Shown: positions 36,924 through 48,238 of the stretch, in pieces
Position numbering within the stretch: the first letter of the stretch is position 1
Layout: the number at the start of each line of letters is the position of its first letter
Assembly (NCBI GenBank): GCA_907163375.1
Contig: CAJQUW010011528.1
Coordinates: 1 to 64,000, forward strand
DNA length: 64,000 nt
From: Prostheceraeus crozeri
Lineage: Eukaryota > Platyhelminthes > Polycladida > Euryleptidae
Direction: 5' to 3'
Made by a program: the position numbers and the translations under genes
The notes under the pieces: generated by a model
What the model was told of the DNA's origin: nothing
What the model saw: the letters and a program-made list of their open reading frames with translations, nothing else
Database searches by the model: none

Positions 36924-37581
36924 CAATAATCCAGCTGATGACTTCTGGACTCACAACACGGTGAGCTCCCGGGGTTAAACGTTTGTTTGTGGCTCGCAGA
37001 CCTTTCATTTCATGTCGAGTATAGCAGATAATGATGCATGTATTAACCATTTTCGACCATACTGCGCCGCACTGGTCAAGTGCGAATTGCTGCGAAGGTG
37101 TTAATGTAGGAACAGCGCCGCAATACGTGACGCTAATAGTGCATCCTCTCTCTTCTTGTTTCGCGACATCACATCCTGTCTCTTCTTGTTTCGCGACATC
37201 ACATCCTGTCTCTTCTTTTTCCTCGATATCACATCCTGTCTCCTCTTGTTTCGAGACATCACATCCTGTCTCTTCTTGTTCATCGACATCACATCCTCTC
37301 TCTTCTTGTTTCGCGATATCACATCCTGTCTCCTCTTGTTTCTCGATATCACATCCTGTCTCTTCTTGTTTCTCGCTATCACATCCTGTCTCTTCTTGTT
37401 TCGCGATATCACATCCATTTTCCTCTTGCTTCTCGATATCACATCCTGTCTCCTCTTGTTTCGAGACATCACATCCTGTCTCTTCTTGTTCCTCGATATT
37501 GCATCCTCTCTCATCTTGTTTATCAACATTGCACCTCCTGTCCTCGATATTGCTGTTATCGGGCTCTGTTTTTGCTGTAAA
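36924..37581 (-). CDS. Main exon of BEN-like repeat protein gene (paralogue 1)
   Basis: The exon starts after the acceptor TTTTTAG at 37582, in phase 0, and ends in phase 1 before GTGAAC at 36923. It reads about 15 residues of lead (TAKTEPDNSN), then thirteen 10-residue repeats of the type DIEKQEETGC (37531-37142), then a C-terminal part with AVPTLTPSQQFALDQCGAVW and RVVSPEVISWII. That C-terminal part aligns with VPVLTDIQALAIKACRQW and SVRNWIFS of the gene at 46060-46612. The acceptor type, the two phases and the splice position after the W-I-x motif are the same in both genes. This frame is chosen over the other open frames because of that homology and because many differences among repeat units are third-position changes (GAA/GAG, AAA/AAG). 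Function is unknown; a DNA-binding or chromatin role would follow only if the domain is truly BEN. Confidence 0.5.
37142..37531 (-). repeat. 30-bp minisatellite coding for a 10-residue repeat, 13 units
   Basis: Units are exactly 30 bp with no length changes across 13 copies. The consensus minus-strand codons give D-(I/V)-(A/S/E)-(K/E)-Q-E-E-T-G-C, so a cysteine recurs every ten residues. Because 30 is a multiple of three, all frames stay open; the two other frames give basic RNKKRQDV or serine/phenylalanine-rich strings that I consider shadows. Confidence 0.85.
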
Positions 37582-37796
37582 CTAAAAATGATTTGGTCAT
37601 TAGTCGGTAGTCGATGAAGTAAATATTTGAAATGTTTGTCACCAAATTTTAACTACTCATCATATTTTGAGAACATAACATCATTTGCAGGCGTGGCATT
37701 TTCTACGGTGACGGCATTCATATTTCAATAATGATATTTATAAATAATCATGTTTACTTTACTAATCATACTTGTATTTACTGATTGATATGAAGA

Positions 37797-37937
37797 CAAC
37801 TTACTACATTTCTAAGAGTTTCTCGTATAGCTTTCTTGCGTCAAAATCAAATTCGCTTTTCGTAAAGATGACATTTCAGATTCCAGCAGAAGTGTCCTTC
37901 CGACTTATTCGGTCATCGACAGATGACCTAGCTCGTC
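37797..37937 (-). pseudogene. Decayed upstream exon of paralogue 1
   Basis: After an excellent acceptor (CTTTTTTTCAG) the minus strand reads DELGHLSMTE, then a stop, then VGRTLLLESEMSSL. The intact paralogue has DQLCKLSKVE, L, VQRIRKLEFQVTNL at the same place, also directly after its acceptor, with about ten of 25 residues identical. A second in-frame stop follows further on. Paralogue 1 therefore looks like a pseudogene at its 5' side, unless an alternative first exon is used. Confidence 0.5.
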
Positions 37938-38040
37938 CTGAAAAAAAGCAGATACGCATCGCATTGGTACTTTCTATTCGGAATTCACTTTTAATTCAAA
38001 GCAACGCATACAATCAACGTTCGAAACAACGCTAACGGAT

Positions 38041-40085
38041 ATTTTTCGACTTTTCAAAAATGAAAAGATTTTGGAGCGGCATGATATGTCTTATAGTCAG
38101 TTTAGAAGCAAATAATGGAAATTAATGTTTTTGCACATTTAAAGGTATATTGTATGTTATTTATCTTGTTTCGATGTTGGCAAAATGTAGGCTACAATTG
38201 TTTAGACCTAGACATACATTTTAAGTGAGATTTAACCATGCTTTTACATAATGGACTTTTAACGATCGAGGATTACTGAGTCTACGCTGTAAATTAATGG
38301 GAAGATATACAATTGTACGAGATAAATATGGAGCTCCTCCATCCCTGCTTGCAACTTTTGTGTTGCTTTTCTATCACTTTTAAAAATTATTCGATGCCTA
38401 TCATATGTCAGGAATACATGTAGAAGATAATCATAGTAGAGCCAGAAAATTGTGGAAATTTAAATTCATATCCACGTACGTAATAATGCGAAGATGTTAT
38501 CTACGGTTTATTCGCTCTGCTTACTGCTTTATTCGTTTCTATGCTTTTGTAACTTTTCTGAATATCTTTTGAAGTAACTTGTTGCCATATTATCTAACTA
38601 AGGGCATTTTGTCCAAAAAAGAGAACTCCCTCAGTACTATCAAAACATTGTAGCAGCTTGTTCGTCGGTGTAGCTAAGCATCAAAAGGTACTATAATTGA
38701 CCGCCCTGGTAAGCACTTCTCAAAATTTGTATAAAGCATTTTAACTTGCACTTTGTCATTTTAATTGTTACCCTTTCGACCATTTATTTTCATTCATTGA
38801 GCCTTCATTTCTTCGATGTTGCAATGGTCTTGTGATGTGATAAAGTATATTTTGTTATTTATAATCTAGCAGCTGGGTTATTCCACGACGATTCAGCCAA
38901 TGGCATGTGGCACTCTGTCTCAGATTTTGCTGATTTTCGGATATATGTTTGCTATACCATAGAAAACACCAAATCCGAAATATTAGCATCCAATTTTGAA
39001 TATAGCGGAATCTAGAATTATTTTTGGAAATTTAGTTCTTTCCAAATTGAATTGAAAATTTGAATTTTTACGCCGCTGTAACTTTTATCTGTATGTTCGT
39101 TACTCAACCAAACTTTGCATGCAGCATTAATTTGGTATAAAAGAATTCCTGTATGAATTTCAACGGGTAACTGGCATGCAGAACGGAGCTACCTGGCTCC
39201 AAAGATGGTAAGAAAAAATTGGGTGCGCGAGAAAAAATTTAAACTAATCTCACAACTTTCTGTATTGTTGTTACCCTAGTAACCGTGATAATTGTGTTGC
39301 TGTTTATCACACATCTGTGATCTTAAGCGGTAACCAAAATACAGAGAGCTACACCAGGCACAGGCATTCAAAAATCGTGTTTTTTCAAAAAATGCCAAAA
39401 GTGGCTGTTTTCAAGCTGGGCTAGCTTTTTTTCTGTATGCCAGTTTTGACTCCAAATTGATGCTGAATCTCAGAAACATGCTCCATTACTTGTAGAAGAA
39501 ATAGGATCACGTAACCGATAGTTTAAGTGGTATAAATTGGCCAATTTTGATTTCGAACATTGATTCAATATATGATGTCAATATTATATGAGTAGTATCG
39601 AGAAGTGGCATTTATAGTACAATAGCACTTGAAAACGTTAAGTTGGTGTGCGGTAAGAAATTATTACCTTTGATGGATATTATACATGAAGCTTTCATAT
39701 ATTGCAATAGAGCCAAATATGACCACATTGTACTTTTGAATAGTAAAGCTTGTGCGAAATGCTCAGGATGGATTTATCTGACTGTTTTCTGAAGTAATCA
39801 ATTACTTTTAGTGATTTCAATTATTCTAATGGTGAAATATCATTCGCAATGAACCGGAGAAGCGCCCTAATGCATTTGTAACAAACACTATTTCAAAGTT
39901 GTTGTCGAAAAATATTGCCTAGAAAAGATATGCAAGACAATTCGATTGTGATTTTCAATAACAGATGACTGATTTATACTTAAGAATTACCATGATCATC
40001 AGTTAGCATCGAAAGATCCTTCATACCGGGAATGCGTCTTTGATTACACCAATCAATAGATAAACCTCAATTTGAAAACAATGGG
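38041..40085. other. Intergenic stretch without a supported gene
   Basis: AT-rich sequence. A segment at 38870-39560 has the feel of a decayed interspersed repeat (for example AACTGGCATGCAGAACGG and GCTACCTGGCTCC), but I find no second copy in this window and no terminal repeats. No coding sequence is seen. Confidence 0.4.
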
Positions 40086-40425
40086 CCTATTGACATTTAG
40101 GATCATGATATTGTGAAAATATTGATCATGAGAACCCTTACGGAAATATATCATCAAGTTTCATGATATTTTAATGTCATTAATCCCATGATATTTTGAA
40201 ACTAGATATCATTAATCGCCATGATATTAGTATCATTATCCCATGATATTAATGTCATTATCCCATGATATTATTTCCCATGATATTTTGAAACCAGATA
40301 TCATCAAAAATATCATTATGATACTATCATTAACTCCCATGATATTTTCGTTTTCATTATCATAGAAATTAATGAGAGTATCATAATGATATTTTTGATG
40401 ATGTCTACAATAGGTGAAATCACAA
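40086..40425. mobile_element. Palindrome-rich MITE with ATGATATT repeats, copy 2
   Basis: Starts near CTTACGGAAATATATCATC and carries many CATGATATT and ATATCAT words on both strands. Toward the end ATATTTTTGATGATG forms an inverted counterpart of the beginning of copy 1 (ATCATCAAAAATATCAT). The match with 29940-30290 lies mainly in the start and in the palindromic words. Confidence 0.5.
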
Positions 40426-43015
40426 ATAACCCACTGACGAATGTCATACGTGCAAGTAAGAGATGATTTACCAGGTAAACAAAACAACAATATTTCAAAA
40501 GTAACTATTATTATACAAAAGAACTGACTTTAAGTCCAACATGAACTTTGTGATTGCCTAGTACACGACAGTGTCAATTCAAAATCTGAAGAGTGAGCTA
40601 TCCAATTATTTCACAGAAACAAGTCTATACAAACGGATATCATCTTAACAGTGAATCACGTTCAGACAGTTGCATACTCAAAGGCACAATATATAATATA
40701 CGTTTTATGGGCAATTGGGAAAAAATTCTATTTATTCAATCTATTCAATGTAGAAAAAGATAGGCAGAACTTCTTTTGATTTACTTAAAAGATACAGGCT
40801 CACTAAAATGTCTAATTAATTTTTCGACTAAATCGGTGTATGACTGGATACATTCCTGCCGGATACATTCTACACGTTATTACACATTACACCATAGCCA
40901 ATGTGTAAGCACAAAAACAATTTGATGGTCACCTTTATCAAAGACAGAGTCTAGAAATTCGTCAGTTTAAAGAACTTGAGTAATGCAACCATTAACAGTA
41001 TGAATTCAAGGTATCACCTTTACATCAATTTTAGTAGTCAATGATTTTATGAAAGGATTCACAATATCATATTTACATTTTTCTCTTTTACGCGCAAGTC
41101 ATATTACTAACCATCCAAGTTTATATGTAGTACAGTAAAGTTCGACACAAACCGAAATGAAAACGACTTTAAAGAAAATACAAGAATAACAATCGCTAGT
41201 CGAACACAAAGGGACTTTGAAATGAGTAACACATTCATTTGTATCTACAGTAGCACAAAATTACAGCATTTGAAACTTCTAAATACAGTATACATGTACA
41301 TATTGCACAAAACTGCATCAAAGAAGTCATTAGCTTCTATTACAATATGCTTTCATTAAACAGCAGTAACAAATGGCGTCCATATAACATAAAATATACG
41401 ATGAGTCACATGAGAAAAATGTAGGAACCTACTACAATATTTGCGGAAATTTAATAACAAAATGAAATATTCACATACTATAGTTGATGCAGAAAAGTTA
41501 GGCTCGTAGTCACACAGAAGGCCGTAAATGAATCTAATAATACAAGGATAGTCAACTTGTCACTTTTCAATTCAACACGATCATAATGTTACATACATAA
41601 CGGCAACGATAGGCAAGCAGGATCGTCAATTTAGCGGAAGGTGTCCATATTGTAACGGATATTGTGTTGGAACACAATACAGGAGCAGTAAATTGACGAA
41701 GTAAATAGGAACTCCAAGGTGGACTACTAGAATATTATCTCCTATTATAGTTATAATTAATTAGTTGATCACATTTCCTATGCTATCTAGAAAACAGCAT
41801 GAGCGGTTGGTGTTAATTGCTAGAAAGATATAATCAAATTTCTTTAACGATGAATGATTTAACAAGGAAAAAATGAAGCTTTAACATCACTTCTCCCAGG
41901 TTTGAGACTATTGTGGTGTGGACATGTTCTGACTCTATAGTGGATGATAATGATACTTATAATTTGAAAGAAAAGATGGAAACTATATGATGCAATGAAG
42001 GTTTTCTACTTGCACATTGATCATTCAAATTGGTTGGAGATCGAAAACTTAGTTGAGCATTATTCCGCTTGTTAAGAGCAAGACTCCACAATTGACCAAT
42101 TTTTTCTGTAATAATTAATTTGGAAGACATGAGAATCATGCACGAACAAACTTGAAACAGATCTGCTTCCATCGAAATATTTAAGAAAATCAGGATTGAA
42201 AGAGGGGCAGAGATTTACCCTGAAGATTCCTGACACTGCTCAACCCACTTGAGATGATTGCGTATCTAGAACAGAATACTTGCTCTCTCAGTACCTATGT
42301 AGTGAACAGTCGAAGGTAGCAGATATTTGTTTGTTGAGAAGGGTACTGCAAGCTACTTACAAACAGCCCACGTGTAAAAAATGTCACAAACTCTTGGTGA
42401 AAGGAGAGTGAAGGGGGGCTTGTCCTCATTCTATTTCAATTGTAGAAGAACATCACTAGCCACTTCAGGCAGACACTTGAATTTCGCAAGAATCTACGTG
42501 AGATTTCCATTACGAAAATAGTGAGACCCCACTTCATGTAAAAATGAAATCAACATGATAATTTGACCATGACTTCGAAACTAGAGAACGGAATGCATAT
42601 TGAATTGATCGCACTTGATTGATGTACACTTCTACACAACTTAACATGGTCAGTATATTAGTATTTATTCTCGATGCTTTGACTATCAGCCATAATAATA
42701 GAAACTTATCTACTCGTAAACACCAAATTGCTTTTAATTGATGTAAACCATCAATGACTGAATATACATGGAAACGGAAAGTTCAGTTACAGCGTAGGCA
42801 AGAATATATATATGAATACTAGAAATCACACGTAACTTGACTGAAATTGATTTTAAAATCAAAAGAAATATCTAGGAGACCTATAAAATATTTCAGATAA
42901 TAATATAGCCATTATAAATAGACTAAGTACACCCTGAGCAGTTCTTCAGCTTGTTTAGCCACTCTAGATATTTTAAGCTAGTTTGGGTCATTCCCAGCCG
43001 TAATGACGCATCCCT
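40426..43015. other. Intergenic stretch without a supported gene
   Basis: AT-rich sequence without recognised genes or repeats. Open frames do not exceed about 70 codons and show no signature. Confidence 0.5.
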
Positions 43016-44823
43016 CACGGTGTGTTTTTTAGGGGTTATACCTCAAGTTTCATGCCCACTCTGGAAACCAAATGGAGGTTGTTCCACATGTCCTAGGAAG
43101 TGTAAAAAACGGATTTGAAAAAAATCAATCGAGCCCTTTTCCTTCTGCAGCTTTTTTTAAACTTTTTTGCTTTTTTTGCTTTCGTGATATAATAGACTTT
43201 CCTTGAAATTATGTGCCCACTCTAGAAACTAAATGGAGATTGCTTAATATATCATAGGAAGTATAAAAAAGTAAATTTGAAAAATGTGTGTCGATCCCTT
43301 TTCTTTCAGCAGCTTTTTTGCACTTTTTTGCTTTTCCACATAATTGCTCTAATACATTTTCCTTGAAGTAATGTGCCCACTCTACAAACCAAATGAAGAT
43401 TGCTTCACATGTCCTAGGAAATACTTTAAATGCAAATTGAAAATAATCTGTCGAGCCCTTTTCTTTCAGCAGCTGGTTTCCACTTTTTCGCTTTTTTGTC
43501 ATAGCACGCTTTCCTCGAAATTATATGACCTTGTTCATATCTCTGACATAAATAGTTGATGAAATATCAAATATGTAGCTAGTTATTGATGATCTTACAA
43601 TGAAGGGAACCATATTTGACATTAGGATTCATTGTTCGATTGCTATGATGCTTTGGTTTAGTTTCGTAATAAATGCCGAAAAAATCATATTGAAGATTTT
43701 TGTACTTCGCAAATGCTTGGATTAGGTCTTTTCAGCGAGCAGGCAAGTGAAGCAGTTCATCACAATTTTTCCATAACGTGGCAAAATTTCAAAGTATCTT
43801 CGATGGACAATTCAGAATACCATAAAAAGCTCTTAAAAGCTGTGTGCACTTACAACAGTCATCATAGTTGACTGCTTTTCTTTATTCTTGAAGTGATTGT
43901 CCTATATGTGTGCGGTAGTTCATATGAGCAAATCGGCTTACTGTCATTCTAATTTTGATTATTCGTTATATTTGGTCATAATCTTTTTATTATTGCTATA
44001 TGGACATGTTAATATTAGGGGAATTCTTTTCAACCGCGTTTTTTCAAGGGTGAGCGATTATCATGGAAATATAAGCCATTCATTAGCTTTTAGCAGCACA
44101 ACACAGTGACTATTCATATTCTTGATACGATGCAAGCATTAATTGGCCTACAGAATTGATTAGGCATGCATGCAAAAAGAGTAAAACAGCTTCAAAATCA
44201 TCAGTATAGCTTACCAGATAAAAATACATTTATCTGATCTCCATAATCATATAAGCAACTGTATGCATTTCAGAAACTATTTCGAGTTTTGTCAGAGATA
44301 TGGACAAGGTCATATAATTTCGAGGAAAGCGTGCTATGACAAAAAAGCGAAAAAGTGGAAACCAGCTGCTGAAAGAAAAGGGCTCGACAGATTATTTTCA
44401 ATTTGCATTTAAAGTATTTCCTAGGACATGTGAAGCAATCTGCATTTGGTTTGTAGAGTGGGCACATTACTTCAAGGAAAATGTATTAGAACAATTATGT
44501 GGAAAAGCAAAAAAGTGCAAAAAAGCTGCTGAAAGAAAAGGGATCGACACACATTTTTCAAATTTACTTTTTTATACTTCCCATGATATATTAAGCAATC
44601 TCCATTTAGTTTCTAGAGTGGGCACATAATTTCAAGGAAAGTCTATTATAACATGAAAGCAAAAAAAGCAAAAAAGTTTAAAAAAAGCTGCAGAAAGAAA
44701 AGGGCTCGATTTATTTTTTTCAAATTTGTTTTTTTACACTTCCTAGGACATGTGGAACAACCTCCATTTGGTTTCCAGAGTGGGCATGAAACTTGAGGTA
44801 TAACCCCTAAAAAACACACCGTG
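43016..44823. mobile_element. TU-like foldback element, 1.8 kb
   Basis: Inverted arms at 43016-43548 and about 44290-44823 are nearly identical and begin with CACGGTGTGTTTTTTAGGGG. Each arm carries three tandem units of 161-162 bp, marked by TGCCCACTCT at 43051, 43213 and 43374. The spacer (43549-44289) shows no transposase. CCCT flanks both ends (43012-43015 and 44824-44827), possibly a 4-bp duplication. Arms built from short tandem repeats are the hallmark of TU elements of sea urchins and FB elements of flies. The 97-codon frames in both arms are identical because the arms are, not because they are genes. Confidence 0.8.
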
Positions 44824-45263
44824 CCCTGTATTGGCGAAAATCAGCGTCTACGGCTGCCAAAAGAACATTTGTGCTTAATTTGTTCAAGTTTGAGGAAATC
44901 TTCCTATTCTATTCCTAGGCGAACAGGCACTCTGCAATCTGCATGATTATCAGCCGCACGGCAAAGCAAGAAAAAATATACGCAGAGTGCAACCCATTGT
45001 ATCTAGTCATTCAATTTGTGAAGCCAATAAAGACATCACACGATAGATTGAACCATTCCGAGCCGTTCCGACGAGCCATGCTATTTTGGAATTCTTGTCA
45101 AATCAAATCCTATGATTAAGGCGTCTAGTCAAAGCATCAAGTACAAATAATGATATACATATAGTTACTAACCGCATAGTTGGAAATTCATCAGAAATCA
45201 GGATAACAGAACAGAAATTGTATCTCCAATTAGGTTCACGAAGACTCAAAATAGGAGCAACTA

Positions 45264-45358
45264 TTACTTCGCCAATTTCCTACAGTCCCGGAACTTCTGG
45301 GACATTCGTTGGATGATGTCCTTTTCTTGGACGCTGGGATCCAATCGATGCACTTCAC
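45264..45358 (-). CDS. Last exon of BEN-like gene (paralogue 2)
   Basis: After the acceptor TTTATTTTCAG the minus strand continues in the phase left by the previous exon and reads EVHRLDPSVQEKDIIQRMSQ, then KFRDCRKLAK and a stop. The LDP word followed by an amphipathic helix ending near F is reminiscent of the second half of BEN domains (LDPxKLxxI). The exon completes the protein about 31 residues after the splice. Confidence 0.6.
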
Positions 45359-46059
45359 CTGAAAATAAAGCAAGCTTGCTTGCACATCTTATCTAAGCAA
45401 AGAAAAAATATTCAATCGAAGACAAGAATGGGACTCAAATATGCAGAAATATATAGAAAACATGAAATCGAACAAATTTACATCACTATATTTGAAAACT
45501 GATTCAGGTTGCTTCCATCTTCCATTTTTTCATCGATCTATGGTTTTTAATAAAATAGGACCAAAGAAAAAAATCTTCAAAGAAAAAAAATTCTTTTATG
45601 TCACCATAAAAGAATGTGACAGGTATTGATTGAGCTACATTATACCAATAACAATAAAAGGAAAAATTAACCTGACTGAATCCAGAAATTTATTTTGTAT
45701 TTCATATCTCTTTCCTTTGCCATCTTCACAGAAAGTTTCAGTTCTGTAATGTAATATATTTTACATTATATTAGATAAGAGTTGAACCTCATAAGTCATA
45801 ATCATTGTAATAATCATCATCATAATAAGGATTCTAATGAATTTCTAAGCGGTACCACAACTGATGCTGACACGAACGATAACCATGTCACCAACACAAA
45901 ACTCGTTGGCAATTGGCGTTTGATAAAAAATGTAATACAAAGCATCTCTACGATCATAGATGAAATTAGCTGTGAACAACCACAACAACTTGTACTTGCT
46001 TGGTTGACATCTGAGTGTTTCTGCCAAGAATACATGTGAACAGATATATTTCTACTTAC

Positions 46060-46612
46060 TGAAGATCCAGTTCCGGACACTAGAGCTGACTACTGGTCCA
46101 CCACCTCTTGACCGAACAGCACTCAGCCGCACCAACTGCTCCCTGGTATACGCTGTCCCTAACATGACACTAACCAGCTTCTTCCACTGGCGACAAGCTT
46201 TGATGGCAAGTGCTTGGATATCAGTTAGGACAGGCACTTCGCCAACAGCAACCGGCTGCGGGGTTCTCGGCGTTCGTGGACGACAATTCTTAACGTCACG
46301 GAGAACAGATGAAGCTGTAGGTGTAGGAGGTAGGTGAACGGGCGTTGCAGGAAAGTAGACGGGCGTTGTAGGAAGGTGGACGGGCGGTAGTGATGGATGC
46401 TCAGGTGTTGGAACAAATGCGGAAGACTGGACGGGATCGTGAAGGGCTGAGGTTTGTGGATGCGCCGGCATTGTTGGAGTGGCAGGTCCGTGGGCAGCTA
46501 AGGCAGCATCGTCCTCCATGAATTCCAGCATCCCCATCTCGGGCTCTCCTGTATCCATCGCCGCGATACTGAGAGCATCAGTGAAGCTCTTCGCCTCCTG
46601 ACGCACGTGAAC
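46060..46612 (-). CDS. Main exon of BEN-like gene (paralogue 2)
   Basis: 553 bases between a TTATTTTTAG acceptor and a perfect GTAAGT donor. It encodes VHVRQEAKSFTDALSIAAMD, an acidic piece, a proline-rich low-complexity stretch of about 60 residues with PVHLP-type repeats, and a conserved C-terminal part: VPVLTDIQALAIKACRQWKK, then LVSVMLGTAYTREQLVRLSA, then SVRNWIFS. The C-terminal part continues into the exon at 45264. Its helical layout and the final LDP suggest a BEN-like DNA/protein-binding domain, but that is my reading of the pattern and not a proven match. GC content is higher than in its surroundings. The same phases occur in the gene at 36924-37581. Confidence 0.65.
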
Positions 46613-46730
46613 CTAAAAATAAGTACTTTTATTTGAATATTTAGCATTTCAGTGTACATGCATAAATTAATTTTATCATAATTTTTTAAGAATTTTGCTT
46701 ATTTACTTCATTATGAGAATATTCACTTAC

Positions 46731-46871
46731 GATTGATCGCAGAGTCCGTGAGATGGTCATCGGGACATCTTCAATCATAATGGAATTCAGGCGTTGCAGA
46801 TTGGTGACCTGAAACTCCAGCTTCCTAATGCGTTGTACCAGTTCCACCTTCGACAATTTGCAAAGCTGGTC
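46731..46871 (-). CDS. Upstream coiled-coil exon of BEN-like gene (paralogue 2)
   Basis: 141 bases, 47 codons, phase 0 at both sides, between acceptor TTCTCATTCAG and donor GTAAGT. It reads DQLCKLSKVELVQRIRKLEF, then QVTNLQRLNSIMIEDVPMTI and SRTLRSI. The first half has hydrophobic residues at heptad-like spacing with K/R/E around them, suggesting a short coiled coil for dimer formation. The intron to the next exon is 118 bases. A decayed homologue is at 37797-37937. Confidence 0.65.
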
Positions 46872-47090
46872 CTGAATGAGAAGTGGAACAACATTGATTT
46901 TTATGAAAGTTTCAAAACTAGCTGCATCAATATTTGCTACAATTTCGTGATCAGAAACACTGACATGATGATCGTGGTTGACTTTATAAAGGAAAAAAAA
47001 CGAAGGATCTAGTTTCTTTGGTGCTGATGATATCTAAGTTAATATTTTCAATCATGAATTTTAAAAATGTTAGCAATTATGACAATTAAC

Positions 47091-47200
47091 AATTTCACGA
47101 AATGCGTCGACAAGATTAATTTTGTCGACAAGACCACACTTGAGAGCTGAGAGGGCATCGGAAAACTCCATTCCAGATGCTTGATGCAAATTACGGCAAC
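47091..47200 (-). CDS. Candidate first coding exon of BEN-like gene (paralogue 2)
   Basis: After an AAATTTTTAG acceptor the minus strand reads CRNLHQASGMEFSDALSALK, then CGLVDKINLVDAFREI, and ends in phase 0 before a GTTAAT donor. This fits in phase to the exon at 46871. The ATG within it (47172) could be the start. The donor is weaker than the others, and a local inverted match at 47217-47250 (TCTCAGCTCTCAA) complicates the region, so this exon is less sure. Confidence 0.35.
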
Positions 47201-47250
47201 CTAAAAATTTGCAGCATTGAAAACCCCAAAATGTCAACTCTCAGCTCTCA

Positions 47251-48238
47251 AAAGAGATAGCACACTGAGACTATACTGCTTCAACGCCATATACTTGGAT
47301 CACCTTCGACATGAGAGCGGATGCATCAGAAATTACTTTAACTACCCAAACAAAGATTGCGTCATAATTTTGCAATGCGATAATGCAATTGTTCTATATC
47401 TACACATTACGAAATCTCATTTAGTAATAAGACAACTGAGAACACAGAAGTTCTATCAAACTCATAACCATTTTACTAATTCGTACTAAATGTATTTTTT
47501 AAAACAGATCGAAATCTTCCCTTAGGTTGCACAATGCACATAGAATTTTTGATTTAGGTGTCATACGTAGATAATCCAGGTGTGACATTGGAGCAATTTA
47601 ACTCAATGAGATCTTTCACACGGGCCTTATAGGAACTTATAGAAGGCGGTTCATGGTCGTCAGTTTCACTAGTAGGCCTACTCATTCGGACTACTAATGA
47701 CACGAAATTGTCCACATCAACAGCGTATTTCATATTTTTCAGAGGTAATGAAATGTTTGTCTCTCTCCATTTGCTTTTTCATGTACTTCAGCAAGTGCAA
47801 GCAAAACGGCATATCTGCTCAAGTAAGTAAGTACATGTTCACACAAGATTTAAAAATGAATATCACAGCCATTGTGCAATAAATACACAAGTATTTTTTG
47901 AAATCAATGAAATTAAACTAGATCGAATGACCAAACAAATACTTGTGATGATTAAATAGCAAAATCAAATGAGCAAAACCATTCAAATTGTAGAAAACTA
48001 ATTTCAGTGAGCAAATACAGTTAAGGACACCGGATTTAATTCAATAGACATATGCACAATGTTATTGATTTGTTGCCTAGAATATCTACATGGGCATGCA
48101 ATTTCATTTTGCATTGTCGGTTTACAAGGAATTTAATTGAAATACGAAAAAGATTGAATATGTTTGATATTGTATTCACAAGACAATTTTTCAACCACAG
48201 TCTATATATTCACTAATGAAAAACACCATCCTCTAAAT
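47251..48238. other. Intergenic stretch without a supported gene
   Basis: AT-rich with an upstream position relative to the BEN-like gene on the minus strand, so its promoter may lie here. I see no clear TATA box in the right place and no recognisable exon. Confidence 0.4.

Noticed and set aside
37031-37617. Plus-strand frames of 153-184 codons with FRDITSCLFLF or SSCFATSHPV repeats, looking like membrane or serine-rich proteins
   Set aside because: All frames of a 30-bp repeat stay open. Homology of the flanking sequence and the splice signals support only the minus-strand frame with DIEKQEETGC.
43209-44629. Two identical 97-codon open frames in the small foldback
   Set aside because: They are mirror copies because the arms are inverted repeats. 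Their lysine-rich peptide comes from runs of A and shows no domain.
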